Shown: in pieces, positions 50,918 to 59,339 of the stretch | Layout: each line of letters opens with the position of its first letter | Position numbering within the stretch: position 1 is the stretch's first letter | Origin: Candidatus Villigracilis adiacens | GTDB taxonomy: Bacteria > Chloroflexota > Anaerolineae > Anaerolineales > Villigracilaceae | Reading direction: 5' to 3' | Length of the DNA stretch: 64,000 nucleotides | Assembly (NCBI GenBank): GCA_016703605.1 | Contig: JADJBU010000006.1 | Span: forward strand, 1-64,000 | Translations under genes and position numbers: made by a program | Notes under the pieces: model-generated | Databases searched by the model: none | Told to the model about the DNA's origin: nothing | The model's input: only the letters and a program-made list of their open reading frames with translations

Positions 50918-51775
50918 ATGAACGCGGGAACGTATCTCCAGCAAGTCAACCCCACTCTTCAATCGGATTCCCCCGAACTGGATGCGCAGATTCTTCTCGC
51001 GCACGTGATCGGACTCCCGCGCCCAAGCCTCCTCGCCCGCCTCGACTCGCCTCTGACTCAATCACAAATTGATTCAGCAGACCGGGCATTCTCAAGGCTG
51101 AAAGCGGGCGAACCGCTGCCCTACATCCTCGGTCACCGGGAATTTTACGGACTCGATTTCACCGTCACCCCCGACGTCCTCATCCCGAGACCAGAGACAG
51201 AACTACTCGTGGAAAAAGCCATTAAATGGCTCTCCGCCCACCCGTCGAAGAGAAGCGTGGCAGACATCGGCACAGGGCCGGGAATCATCGCCGTCACCCT
51301 CGCCGTGAATATCCCGGATGCGAACATCCTCGCCACCGATATTTCACCCAACGCGCTCAAGGTTGCCAAAGCCAACGCGAAAAAATTTCACGTCCATCAC
51401 CGCATCCAATTCACCGAATGCGATCTGCTCCCCCCACAATCGCAAATCGTAAATCATAAATCGAAAATTGATCTCATTTGCGCCAACCTCCCCTACATCC
51501 CAACCCAAACCCTCAGCGGACTTCCCATCTTCGGGCGCGAACCCACCCTCGCCCTCGACGGAGGCGAAGACGGGCTTGATCTCTATCGCCGCCTGCTCGA
51601 CATTGCCCCCGCCTGGCTCACGCCGCACGGCATGATCCTGCTCGAGATCGAAGCCACGCAGGGAGTCGCAGCGCGTCAACTCGCCGCCGAAAAATTTTCA
51701 AACGCATCCATCTCCCTGCGCCGAGACCTTGCCGGTCACGACCGCCTGCTGGAAATCTCGCTCCATGAAAACTGA
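50918..51775 (+). CDS. prmC: Release factor glutamine methyltransferase
   Basis: 285 residues. The N-terminal helical domain precedes FYGLDFTVTPDVLIPRPETE; DIGTGPGIIAVTLA binds S-adenosylmethionine. The catalytic NPPY motif appears as NLPY in ICANLPYIPT, a substitution at the third-from-last position that should be checked. It methylates the GGQ glutamine of RF1, encoded directly upstream. A short-unit array (51435-51470) is translated in frame. Its stop overlaps the tsaC start by 11 bp. Confidence 0.92.
   Translation: MNAGTYLQQVNPTLQSDSPELDAQILLAHVIGLPRPSLLARLDSPLTQSQIDSADRAFSRLKAGEPLPYILGHREFYGLDFTVTPDVLIPRPETELLVEKAIKWLSAHPSKRSVADIGTGPGIIAVTLAVNIPDANILATDISPNALKVAKANAKKFHVHHRIQFTECDLLPPQSQIVNHKSKIDLICANLPYIPTQTLSGLPIFGREPTLALDGGEDGLDLYRRLLDIAPAWLTPHGMILLEIEATQGVAARQLAAEKFSNASISLRRDLAGHDRLLEISLHEN
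51435..51470. repeat. Short-unit array inside prmC
   Basis: Imperfect 7-8-bp units (CAATCGCA, AATCGTAA, ATCATAAA, TCGAAAAT) are translated as QSQIVNHKSKID, between a strand and the NLPY motif. The frame is kept. Confidence 0.55.
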
Positions 51776-52373
51776 GATCGTCCCCGCCTCCCAAATTGCG
51801 CGCGCGCTCGAAGTCCTGCAACGCGGCGGCATCGTCGCCTTCCCCACCGACACCGTCTACGGGCTTGGCGCACTCGCCTTCAATAACGCCGCCATCGAAA
51901 GCATCTACACAGCCAAAGACCGCCCGCTCGAAAAGGCAATTCCAATTTTGATCGGAGACTTGAGCGACCTCGATAAGGTTGGATTCGACATCCCAGACAT
52001 GGCTCTCCGTCTTGCCGCCCGCTTCATGCCCGGACCGTTGACCTGCGTCATCCCCAAAAAGCCGACTCTCCCCCGGGCTGTATCTGCCACTTCCACCGTC
52101 GCCGTGCGGATTCCGAATCACCCCGACGCGCTTGCCCTGCTCCGCGCCGCCGGACCGATGGCTGTCACCTCGGCGAATACCTCCGGGGCGCCAAATCCGC
52201 TAACCGCGCGGGATGTTTACGACCAACTCAACGGGCGGATTCCCCTGATCCTAGACGGCGGCAAAACCCCCGGCGGGATTCCCTCCACGCTCGTGGATTG
52301 CACCGGTGAAAAGCCCGTCATCCTGCGCGAAGGACCGATAACTTTGGAAAATTTAATCTCCGCGCTCGAATGA
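51765..52373 (+). CDS. tsaC: Threonylcarbamoyl-AMP synthase (Sua5/YrdC)
   Basis: 202 residues. VAFPTDTVYGLGALA, KAIPILIGD, PGPLTCVIPK, VAVRIPNHP and VTSANTSGAPNP are the family motifs around the positively charged cavity. It makes threonylcarbamoyl-AMP from threonine, bicarbonate and ATP for the tRNA t6A modification. It starts within the end of prmC (11-bp overlap). TsaD, which uses its product, is encoded by the converging gene next door. Confidence 0.94.
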   Translation: MKTEIVPASQIARALEVLQRGGIVAFPTDTVYGLGALAFNNAAIESIYTAKDRPLEKAIPILIGDLSDLDKVGFDIPDMALRLAARFMPGPLTCVIPKKPTLPRAVSATSTVAVRIPNHPDALALLRAAGPMAVTSANTSGAPNPLTARDVYDQLNGRIPLILDGGKTPGGIPSTLVDCTGEKPVILREGPITLENLISALE

Positions 52374-52453
52374 TTCCTCTCATCCAATGCTTAGGTCATG
52401 TTCAGGGAACGTTTAACTCGCGGAATATAATGAAAGTTGCATTCTCCTGATGT

Positions 52454-52495
52454 CAAACCCCCAAACGCTGGGCAGCGGCTGGGGGTTTGCTCTTT
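52454..52495 (+). terminator. Terminator after tsaC
   Basis: CAAACCCCCA pairs with TGGGGGTTTG, with a GC-rich loop, followed by CTCTTT. It ends the prfA-prmC-tsaC unit. Confidence 0.75.
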
Positions 52496-52504
52496 AATCG
52501 AACC

Positions 52505-52560
52505 TGCGTAATTGGCGCTCTCTTGCGCCAACGGGCACGTAAGAGAACGCGCCCTACGCA
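52505..52560. repeat. Double-hairpin REP
   Basis: TGCGTA and its partner TACGCA enclose TTGGCGC-TCTCT-TGCGCCAA and a looser second hairpin. It ends 6 bp before the tsaD stop. It matches the layout of 23356 and 10871. Confidence 0.65.
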
Positions 52561-52565
52561 AATTA

Positions 52566-53594
52566 TTACGACAGCGGCCACGTCGGGAACACGTCAATAT
52601 CCAATTCCGAAACATGCCCGAGCGCATGGCGGAAATATCCCGCCGCACCGATCATGGCGGCGTTGTCGGTGCAGAGCGAAAGGGGCGGGATATGAACGGG
52701 GAATTCATTCTGTCCCTTGAAGGCTTCGCGCAGGGCGCGGTTGGCAGAGACTCCGCCCGCGACCAGAATTTCCTTCGCGCCAAACTCACGCGCCGCATCC
52801 ATTGTCTTCTTGAACAACACATCCACCACGGCTTTTTGGAACGACGCCGCAAGATCGGGGATGGGAATGCCGTTGCTGCGTTTTTTCAAATCGTTCACCT
52901 CGTACAGTACCGAGGTCTTAACTCCACTGAAGGAAAAGTTCCAGGTTCCATCGAGCCAGGCGCGGGGGAATCGGAAGCGGTCCGGGTCGCCCTCCTCCGC
53001 AGATTTTTGGATGGACGGACCGCCCGGATAGGGTAAATCCAACAGCCGCGCCACCTTATCGAAGGCTTCGCCCGCCGCATCGTCGAGAGTCGCGCCGAGA
53101 CGTTGATAAGTCAGGTGATCGGTCATGAGATTCAATTCGGTGTGACCGCCCGAGACAAGCAAAGCCATGAGCGGAAACTGCGGCGCGGGCGGCATCTTCT
53201 CCCCCGCCTCATACACCCACGACGAATAGATGTGCCCTTCGAGATGATTCACGCCCACAAGCGGTTTATCGAGCGCAAGCGCGATGCCTTTTGCCGTGTT
53301 CACGCCGACGATGAGCGACCCGGCGAGACCCGGTCCCTGCGTGACGGCGATCGCGTCAATGTCGTTGAGGGTGAGATGCGCCTGCGCCAATGCCTGCTGG
53401 ACGACGGGGACGATGCTCAAGACATGCTGGCGCGAAGCCACTTCTGGAAAGACACCGCCATAACGCGCGTGGATTTCCATTTGCGATGCGACAACGGACG
53501 AAAGCAACGCGCGTCCGTTCTCGATGACGGCGCAGGCGGTCTCGTCGCAGGAGGTTTCAATGGCAAGGATTCGGGCGGGTTTGAGTTCGGGCAT
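52566..53594 (-). CDS. tsaD: tRNA threonylcarbamoyladenosine transferase TsaD
   Basis: 342 residues. ILAIETSCDETACAVIENG is the ATP-binding start of the ASKHA fold, the metal-binding HxxxH is HLEGH in GVNHLEGHIYSSW, and ALLVSGGHTELNLM and ILVAGGVSANRALREA complete the set. It transfers the threonylcarbamoyl group to A37 of tRNAs. It converges on tsaC, which makes the donor. Confidence 0.95.
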   Translation of the reverse strand: MPELKPARILAIETSCDETACAVIENGRALLSSVVASQMEIHARYGGVFPEVASRQHVLSIVPVVQQALAQAHLTLNDIDAIAVTQGPGLAGSLIVGVNTAKGIALALDKPLVGVNHLEGHIYSSWVYEAGEKMPPAPQFPLMALLVSGGHTELNLMTDHLTYQRLGATLDDAAGEAFDKVARLLDLPYPGGPSIQKSAEEGDPDRFRFPRAWLDGTWNFSFSGVKTSVLYEVNDLKKRSNGIPIPDLAASFQKAVVDVLFKKTMDAAREFGAKEILVAGGVSANRALREAFKGQNEFPVHIPPLSLCTDNAAMIGAAGYFRHALGHVSELDIDVFPTWPLS

Positions 53595-53605
53595 GATTCG
53601 TATCA

Positions 53606-53660
53606 GGAGTCAAAAGTTTCCCGACTTTTGACTGTCCAACGTCAGGAGACGTTGGACTCC
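53606..53660. repeat. Double-hairpin repeat upstream of tsaD
   Basis: AGTCAAAAGT-TTCCCG-ACTTTTGACT is followed by GTCCAACGTC-AGGA-GACGTTGGAC. Outer GGAGTC and GACTCC also pair. The second hairpin matches 58142-58167. Confidence 0.7.
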
Positions 53661-53675
53661 TTTGTAAGGACTCCT

Positions 53676-54485
53676 TTATAAGTGTCTCAAAAAGGCTTCA
53701 GGGTTGGCGAGAAAATCGCGGGTGAGGTTGACATGTTCCAGTCCATTATATTTCACTTCGCGGATTGCTCCTTCGTGGAATTGCAAAATCTGTGCGCCGG
53801 GATATGCCAAAATGATCGGCGAATGCGTGGCGATGATGAACTGCGCCTCCTGCCCGACCATTTGCTTGAGCGCTGAAAGAAAACTGAGCTGCCGGGACGG
53901 CGAAAGCGCGGCTTCGGGTTCATCCAAAAGATACAAGCCGCCGGGGACGAAACGCGCCTGAAACAAATTCAAAAACGCCTCGCCGTGTGAATAACTGTCC
54001 AAATCCTTTTCGCCGTAACGATTTTTCATCGCCGCAAGCTGACCTGAGTACGCCGACCGCGCCAAATCCCGCGCAAGTTTGGAGCGTCCCTGATAGTCGC
54101 GCTCCACATTGTTCATCTCCTCTTCGAGTTCTTCGCGCGTCGCCCGCATGGAATGGGCATACCCGAAAAAATCTTCAGCCCGCATAAAGAAACCCTTGCG
54201 CGTGCGCTTCGTCCAAGCCAGTTTGAAATATCTCGCCAGCCTGCGGATGGGCGCGAGAGTCTTATCCGTTTTGACGCTTTCGCTGCCCACCGTAATGGAT
54301 TCCACGGCGCACGCCAGCGTCTCCATCACAGTGGATTTGCCCGAGCCGTTCTCCCCCACAAAGAAGGTCACCGGCGCTTTGAACTGAATCTCAGCCAAAG
54401 ATCGGATGACGGGAACCGTAAACGGGAAGTCGCCGCCGTCGCTTTCGAGAAAGGGACGCAGGGTGAGGGATTGGAGGTGAAGCAT
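53676..54485 (-). CDS. AAA/SMC-like ATPase (COG3910 type)
   Basis: 269 residues. Walker A is FFVGENGSGKST, the signature-like SYSHGEAFLNLFQ precedes Walker B GLYLLDEPEAALS, and the switch His is in IIATHSPIIL. The small insert between the halves is helical (about residues 95-170). It matches the predicted ATPases of COG3910, related to ABC/RecF-type ATPases; their role is not known. No nuclease gene adjoins it. Confidence 0.85.
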   Translation of the reverse strand: MLHLQSLTLRPFLESDGGDFPFTVPVIRSLAEIQFKAPVTFFVGENGSGKSTVMETLACAVESITVGSESVKTDKTLAPIRRLARYFKLAWTKRTRKGFFMRAEDFFGYAHSMRATREELEEEMNNVERDYQGRSKLARDLARSAYSGQLAAMKNRYGEKDLDSYSHGEAFLNLFQARFVPGGLYLLDEPEAALSPSRQLSFLSALKQMVGQEAQFIIATHSPIILAYPGAQILQFHEGAIREVKYNGLEHVNLTRDFLANPEAFLRHL

Positions 54486-54495
54486 GATACGCCAA

Positions 54496-54526
54496 GGTGA
54501 CAGTCACTTTAAAAGTGACTGTCACC
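54496..54526. repeat. Perfect hairpin between ATPase and M24 genes
   Basis: GGTGACAGTCACTTT pairs with its exact complement across one base. It stands 10 bp upstream of the ATPase start on the minus strand and 8 bp after the M24 stop, so it may attenuate or terminate. Confidence 0.7.
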
Positions 54527-54533
54527 TATTTAC

Positions 54534-55787
54534 TTATTTACCCTTCCACTTTTTCATCGGCAAAACGAAATCGTACGGATACTCCGCCAGTTTTTCCATC
54601 ACACCGTCGGGGCGCACCCAGAGCGTGTCTTCGATGCGGAAGCCCATCCCCTTTTCGGGGTAGTACAAGCCCGGTTCGGAGGTAATGATCACGCCGGGTT
54701 TGAGGCGCTGGTCGTCGCCCGCGGTCAGTCCGCTGAACGGGCGTTCGTGGATGTTCAATCCCACGCCATGCCCCAAACTGTGGACGTAGCCTTCGACGGG
54801 CGCTTTCGTGTTCATCGGCGTTTGATGTCCCTTTGATTCAAAAAACTCGCAGGTCATCTTGTTGTAATCTTTGAACGGCACATTCAGATCGAAGTTATCG
54901 TTCAAGGTATCGTAAATTTCCCTGACCTGATCGAACAGGGCTTGCGCCTCCGGCGTGGCGTAACCGAGACTCCATGTGCGGGTAAAGTCGTAATAATAGC
55001 CGCCGCCCGCTTCGGCTGGATAAATATCGAAGACAATCGTCTGACCGAGACGCATCAAGTCTGCCGGGTTGCCCGCGGAGTGCGGCACGCCCGCGTCGCG
55101 CCCGATGGCGAAGATGAAGCCGGAGGGCAGTTCCGCGCCGTGTTCGGAAACCCACAAGCGAATCTTCGAGTGGACGTCCCCGACCGTGAGCGGTGCGCCG
55201 TCCTCTTTCAGCAAAACTTCGTCCTCGCGCACATCGCAGGAGGTAAGGTACTCGCGGGTCTTCGCCACCACCGCGGTTGTGACCTGTCCCATTTTGCGGA
55301 TGCGCGCGACTTCATTTTCATCTTTCGTTTCCATCGCCCGCAGGAAAATCGATTCATCCCGCGCCTCGCCGATGAATTCGATTCCCGGCATCAGTTTCTG
55401 GAGGCGGTTCAACATTCCGAACACCGAACCGATATCATAATGCCCGTAAATGCCCACCCGCCCGCCGGTCACGCCGACATCCTCAAACATCTGCTGGTAA
55501 CGCATCGCGTTCGCAAGCAATTGATCGCCTTCGGCTTTTTTCAGGAGTTCGTTGTAATCGTATTTGCTGTAGGGGATTAATTTCAATCCGCTTTTGGCGG
55601 CTTCGTCGCGCTCCATGTCGTTGTAAAAGTAAACCGGCTCCCCGCCGCGTTTCTTTATCACCGTGGCGTGGCTGACATGCCCGCCGCCGGTCAGGTAATA
55701 CATGGGCGGGTTATTCTCGGCGTTTCCGAACACAATAAACGCGTCCAAATTACGGGCTTGCATGATGGCATCAAGGTCTGATTTCAT
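54534..55787 (-). CDS. M24 family Xaa-Pro peptidase
   Basis: 417 residues. The creatinase-like N-terminal domain precedes the pita-bread fold with the metal ligands in VFDIYPAEAGGGYYYDFTRT (Asp pair), LGHGVGLNIHERP (His), IITSEPGLYYP (Glu) and GFRIEDTLWV (Glu). It should remove or cleave residues next to proline. I start at 55787 with GGAG five bases upstream; eleven earlier codons are open. The length and two-domain form fit prolidase/aminopeptidase P relatives. Confidence 0.88.
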   Translation of the reverse strand: MKSDLDAIMQARNLDAFIVFGNAENNPPMYYLTGGGHVSHATVIKKRGGEPVYFYNDMERDEAAKSGLKLIPYSKYDYNELLKKAEGDQLLANAMRYQQMFEDVGVTGGRVGIYGHYDIGSVFGMLNRLQKLMPGIEFIGEARDESIFLRAMETKDENEVARIRKMGQVTTAVVAKTREYLTSCDVREDEVLLKEDGAPLTVGDVHSKIRLWVSEHGAELPSGFIFAIGRDAGVPHSAGNPADLMRLGQTIVFDIYPAEAGGGYYYDFTRTWSLGYATPEAQALFDQVREIYDTLNDNFDLNVPFKDYNKMTCEFFESKGHQTPMNTKAPVEGYVHSLGHGVGLNIHERPFSGLTAGDDQRLKPGVIITSEPGLYYPEKGMGFRIEDTLWVRPDGVMEKLAEYPYDFVLPMKKWKGK

Positions 55788-55883
55788 TGGGTCTCCGGTG
55801 ACTGAATAAGATGAATTCAAAAACCCTCTTAACGCGAAAAGCGCAAACAGGGCGAATGTACGCGAAAGGGTCTATTGTTTTGA

Positions 55884-56294
55884 TTAGAAACTCGCCTGGC
55901 GGGATATAACCTTTCTGTTTTTGGAATTGACGACTCTTGCAACTTGCAAACGCCCGGCGCCAAAGTTGATGACCAGGGCAAGCTCCAATTCGGTTGCTTT
56001 GAGATATGCCAGCGCCTGTTGTTTGTGAACAGGGGCAATTTCAGACACCGCTTTCAATTCCAAAATCACCCGGCTCTCAACAACCAAATCGAGTTTATGA
56101 AAGCCAACCATGACTCCCTGAAAGAACACCTCCACCCGTTTTTGTTGTTCGGGACTATACCCATATTTCTTTAAAACCACGATCATTGATTCTTCGTAGA
56201 TTTCCTCGTCAAAACCCGGTCCCAGCGTGTTGAACACCTCATATGCCGCTTTTACAATCGTGTAAGACAATTCCTTCTCGATAATTTCGGTCAT
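55884..56294 (-). CDS. GxxExxY protein
   Basis: 136 residues. The name-giving motif is in LGPGFDEEIYEES, and KLDLVVESRVILELKAV gives a D...E-x-K pattern suggestive of the PD-(D/E)XK fold. It continues with HKQQALAYLKATELELALVI. Its function is unknown. CGCGAA-type repeats flank it on both sides (55830-55870 and 56300-56340). Confidence 0.82.
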   Translation of the reverse strand: MTEIIEKELSYTIVKAAYEVFNTLGPGFDEEIYEESMIVVLKKYGYSPEQQKRVEVFFQGVMVGFHKLDLVVESRVILELKAVSEIAPVHKQQALAYLKATELELALVINFGAGRLQVARVVNSKNRKVISRQASF

Positions 56295-56339
56295 CTCTCC
56301 AATCCTTTCGCGTCTTTCGCTTTTTTTGCGTCATTCGCG

Positions 56340-57698
56340 TTAAGCCTTTATGGCGTTTTTTATTCCCACCAGCAGCGCGCCTTCCTGTTCGGGGAGAACG
56401 GTGCGGGGGTCGAGAAGGATTCTGTCATTTTCGGTGCGGGCGATGATGGGCGGGTTGTTCTTGCGTAAAGCGCGTAAAAATTTTTCGGCGGATTTGACTT
56501 GCAGTTCGAGCAAAAAGGTCGGGATGGATTCATCGGGGAGGGAGCCGCCGCCCACGGTGGATTGACCTTCGACGATTTTTCCCTGCCTTAATTCGTTCTG
56601 CCACGCCTCCACCCGACCTCGAACCTGATTCAGCGTCAGGGACATCATCTTCACGATGGGGATTTCCCGCTCCGCCTCGTCCTTGAGGTAATGAGTCAGC
56701 GTGGCAGACAAACCCGCGAGACAGGTCTTATCCGCGCGGACGGCTCGCGCCAGCGGATGTTTTTTTATTTTATCGAGCAATTCCTTTTTGCCGATGATGA
56801 TGCCCGCCTGCGGACCGCCGAGCAGTTTATCGCCGGAGAAGAGAATCACATCCGCGCCCGCTTGCAGGGACTCTTGCACAGTCGGTTCGTGGGAGAAGCC
56901 ATATTTGGCGGTGTCGTACAACGCGCCGGAGCCGAGGTCGTCCACGACGGGAACGTCTGCTTTGTGAGATGCGTCCACGATACTTTTGAATTCCGGTTCT
57001 TCGGTGAAACCAACGATCTTGAAGTTGGAGCGATGCGCGCGCATGACCAGCGCAGCGGATTCTTCGAGAGCGGATTGGTAATCGGATAAACGGACTTTGT
57101 TGGTCGCGCCGACCTCGACCAGTTTTGCGCCGGATTGCTTCATCACATCCGGCACGCGGAAGCCGCCGCCGATCTCGACCAGTTGCGAGCGGGCGATGAC
57201 GACGCGCTTTTTGTTCGCCAACGCAGATAAGGTAAGCAAAACGGCGGAAGCGCAGTTATTGACGACGAGTGCGGATTCTGCGCCGGTCAGTTTCTGCAAA
57301 ATGGATTCGGCGTGAATGAGGCGCGATCCGCGCTTGCCGGTTTCGAGATCGAATTCGAGGTTGGAGTAGCCGCGTGAGACAACGTCCATGGCGTGGATGG
57401 CGGCGGCGCTCAGGGGGGCGCGTCCGAGGTTGGTGTGGAGGATGACTCCGGTGGCGTTGATGACGGGGTGGAGGGTTTGCGCCGTCCAGGCGGCGAGCGC
57501 CGATTCGGCTTGGGTGAGGATCAGGTCAATGGATGGCAATCCAACCCCCGGGTCCCGTTTGAAGCGGGCGCGGATGTCGTCCAGGGTTTGGCGAAGCGAA
57601 TCCAGAGTCAAAGGGCGACCGAATCGCGCGATCAAATGCGCGGCGGTTTCGGTTTGAAGGAGTTGTTCGATGGAAGGGAGGTTACGAAGGGTTGTCAT
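56340..57698 (-). CDS. selA: L-seryl-tRNA(Sec) selenium transferase
   Basis: 452 residues, normal length. The PLP lysine lies in LFSGDKLLGGPQAGIIIG; NLEFDLETGKRGSR, SQLVEIGGGFRVPDVM and VDDLGSGALYDT are typical SelA blocks. It converts seryl-tRNA(Sec) to selenocysteyl-tRNA with selenophosphate. No selB, selD or selC is seen in the window. It overlaps the upstream membrane-protein gene by 17 bp. With yqeB it is a second sign that this organism uses selenium. Confidence 0.94.
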   Translation of the reverse strand: MTTLRNLPSIEQLLQTETAAHLIARFGRPLTLDSLRQTLDDIRARFKRDPGVGLPSIDLILTQAESALAAWTAQTLHPVINATGVILHTNLGRAPLSAAAIHAMDVVSRGYSNLEFDLETGKRGSRLIHAESILQKLTGAESALVVNNCASAVLLTLSALANKKRVVIARSQLVEIGGGFRVPDVMKQSGAKLVEVGATNKVRLSDYQSALEESAALVMRAHRSNFKIVGFTEEPEFKSIVDASHKADVPVVDDLGSGALYDTAKYGFSHEPTVQESLQAGADVILFSGDKLLGGPQAGIIIGKKELLDKIKKHPLARAVRADKTCLAGLSATLTHYLKDEAEREIPIVKMMSLTLNQVRGRVEAWQNELRQGKIVEGQSTVGGGSLPDESIPTFLLELQVKSAEKFLRALRKNNPPIIARTENDRILLDPRTVLPEQEGALLVGIKNAIKA

Positions 57699-58095
57699 CG
57701 TGGATGATTGGCTGGCGGCGCGTTGCCTTCTCGCGGATGCGGATGAAATACTCGGCGGCGATCAACCCGCCTGCGAGACCGAGAATGATGTAAAGGGTGA
57801 CAAGCTGCCCCAGTTGCAGCCATGCGAGGGTTGCGCCGTAAACGCCCACCCAGGTCGCCTGGCGGATGATAACGTCTCCGTTTGCGGGCGGTTCGGCTGG
57901 GAAGCGTCGGTGAAAATAAAAAACGATGGGGAGCGAGGTACCGGTCAGCGCCATGAACAGCAGGACGAAAAATCCCCAGCGCGACCAGACGAAAGGCAGG
58001 GTTTGCGTGAGAACGACGTACAATCCGCCCCAGCCGATGACCGCCAGCGCAAACGCGGAGAGGCCGAATGGTTTGAAATTGGGGGATTCTTCCAT
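57682..58095 (-). CDS. Hypothetical membrane protein upstream of selA
   Basis: 137 residues with four hydrophobic stretches (AFALAVIGWGGLYVVLT, FFVLLFMALTGTSLPIVFYF, and two in the final third). It has no recognised domain. The stop lies 17 bp inside selA, so the pair should be translated from one mRNA; that arrangement is the only hint at a role. Confidence 0.65.
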   Translation of the reverse strand: MEESPNFKPFGLSAFALAVIGWGGLYVVLTQTLPFVWSRWGFFVLLFMALTGTSLPIVFYFHRRFPAEPPANGDVIIRQATWVGVYGATLAWLQLGQLVTLYIILGLAGGLIAAEYFIRIREKATRRQPIIHDDNPS

Positions 58096-58141
58096 TGGGT
58101 GAATTATACACGTATAAGATTTTGGGCTTGTTCGGAGGCTA

Positions 58142-58167
58142 ACTCCAACGTCTCCCGACGTTGGAGT
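58142..58167. repeat. Hairpin repeat
   Basis: ACTCCAACGTC-TCCC-GACGTTGGAGT, followed by CCTTTATA. It is the same family as the second hairpin at 53634-53657 and lies 4 bp past the stop of the VWA gene. Confidence 0.7.
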
Positions 58168-58170
58168 CCT

Positions 58171-59211
58171 TTATAGGAGTGGGTTCCAGATCAGGGAGAG
58201 GAGGATTGACAGGAAGATGAAGATGGCGGCGAATGCGGCGAAGAAGACGCTGACCTCGGTGGTCTCGGTGACTGTGAATAGTTGGGTGGGCAGGCTGTCG
58301 AAGACATCCTGTAATTGTTCCGAACTTTCGGCAAGATAATATTCGCCCCCGGTCATATCTGCGACCTGTTTAAGCGTGGCTTCGTCTATCTCGCGGCGGA
58401 ATTGACCGCCGCCCCCGCCGCCGAAGAACGGATCGATTGGGTCGGAATACGACGCATAGGGATTGCAGTTCATCGGCGCATCGTTATTGGTGGTGCCGAA
58501 GCCGATGGTGAAGACGCGCACTCCGCGGTCTTTTGCCATTTGGGCGGCTTCGAGCGGGCCAAGCCCTGTTGTGGAGACGCCGTCGGTTAGCAGTACCACA
58601 ATGGCGGGGATGTATTCGCCCTGGGCAACAGGCGCGACTTCAATGCCGGAGTAAGGGCTGATGACGGAGTCATCGAATTCGGAAATGGCTTCGAGCGACA
58701 TGAGTATCCCCTCGCCGATGGCGGTGCGCCGGGCGGTCGTAATGGCGCTGATGGTTGCTTCGAGCAGGGCGCGGTCGGTGGTCGGCGGCTGGGCGATGAC
58801 GGCGAAACCGGCAAAGACGACGATGCCAATCTGCGTATCCGCGTTCTGCGATTTGACAAATTCCAGCGCGGCGGCTTTGGCAGATTCGAGTCGGTTCGGG
58901 GAAATATCCGTCGAACACATGCTGCGCGAGACATCCATGGAAAGGATGATGGTTGCATTCGAAGCGGGGAGTGTGACAGGGGAGACCGGTCTTGCCATAG
59001 CCATGATGAGGCTGGAGATGGCAATGAGAAACAGCGCAAATGGGATATGGCGTTTCCACTGGGTCTGCCGGGGCTTGGCAGCGCGCACCAATGAAAGGCT
59101 TGAGTACCTGACAGCAAACGGTTTACGCCGCCGCAGAATCAGGATGTAGACAAGGACCGAGATGGGGATGAGCGCAAACAGATAAAAGACGGGCGACCAA
59201 AGAAATTCCAT
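58171..59211 (-). CDS. VWA-domain membrane protein, BatA-like (second)
   Basis: 346 residues. Membrane helices at both ends (FYLFALIPISVLVYILIL, FALFLIAISSLIMAMA and AAFAAIFIFLSILLSLIW) hold an exterior or cytoplasmic VWA domain with the MIDAS motif DVSRSMCSTD and VVLLTDGVSTTG. This is the BatA/BatB form. It is separated from the preceding VWA gene by 128 bp holding element D. Such proteins usually work with MoxR-type ATPases, encoded upstream. Confidence 0.88.
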   Translation of the reverse strand: MEFLWSPVFYLFALIPISVLVYILILRRRKPFAVRYSSLSLVRAAKPRQTQWKRHIPFALFLIAISSLIMAMARPVSPVTLPASNATIILSMDVSRSMCSTDISPNRLESAKAAALEFVKSQNADTQIGIVVFAGFAVIAQPPTTDRALLEATISAITTARRTAIGEGILMSLEAISEFDDSVISPYSGIEVAPVAQGEYIPAIVVLLTDGVSTTGLGPLEAAQMAKDRGVRVFTIGFGTTNNDAPMNCNPYASYSDPIDPFFGGGGGGQFRREIDEATLKQVADMTGGEYYLAESSEQLQDVFDSLPTQLFTVTETTEVSVFFAAFAAIFIFLSILLSLIWNPLL

Positions 59212-59233
59212 TAAGACCTCTTGCGACCTTTAG

Positions 59234-59339
59234 TGTGTCACTCTGAGCGATAGCGAAGAGTCTCGATGCGCAGGTAGAGATGCTTCGCTCACATGCACCG
59301 CACTGCGGATGCAGTGCCGGTGTCGCTCAGCATGACACA
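59234..59339. mobile_element. Inverted-repeat element D
   Basis: 106 bp. Ends TGTGTCACTCTGAGCG and CGCTCAGCATGACACA are 14 of 16 complementary. It contains a GCACCGCACTGCGGATGCAG hairpin that also occurs, reversed, in element E. The right end directly touches the stop codon of the next VWA gene. Confidence 0.65.
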
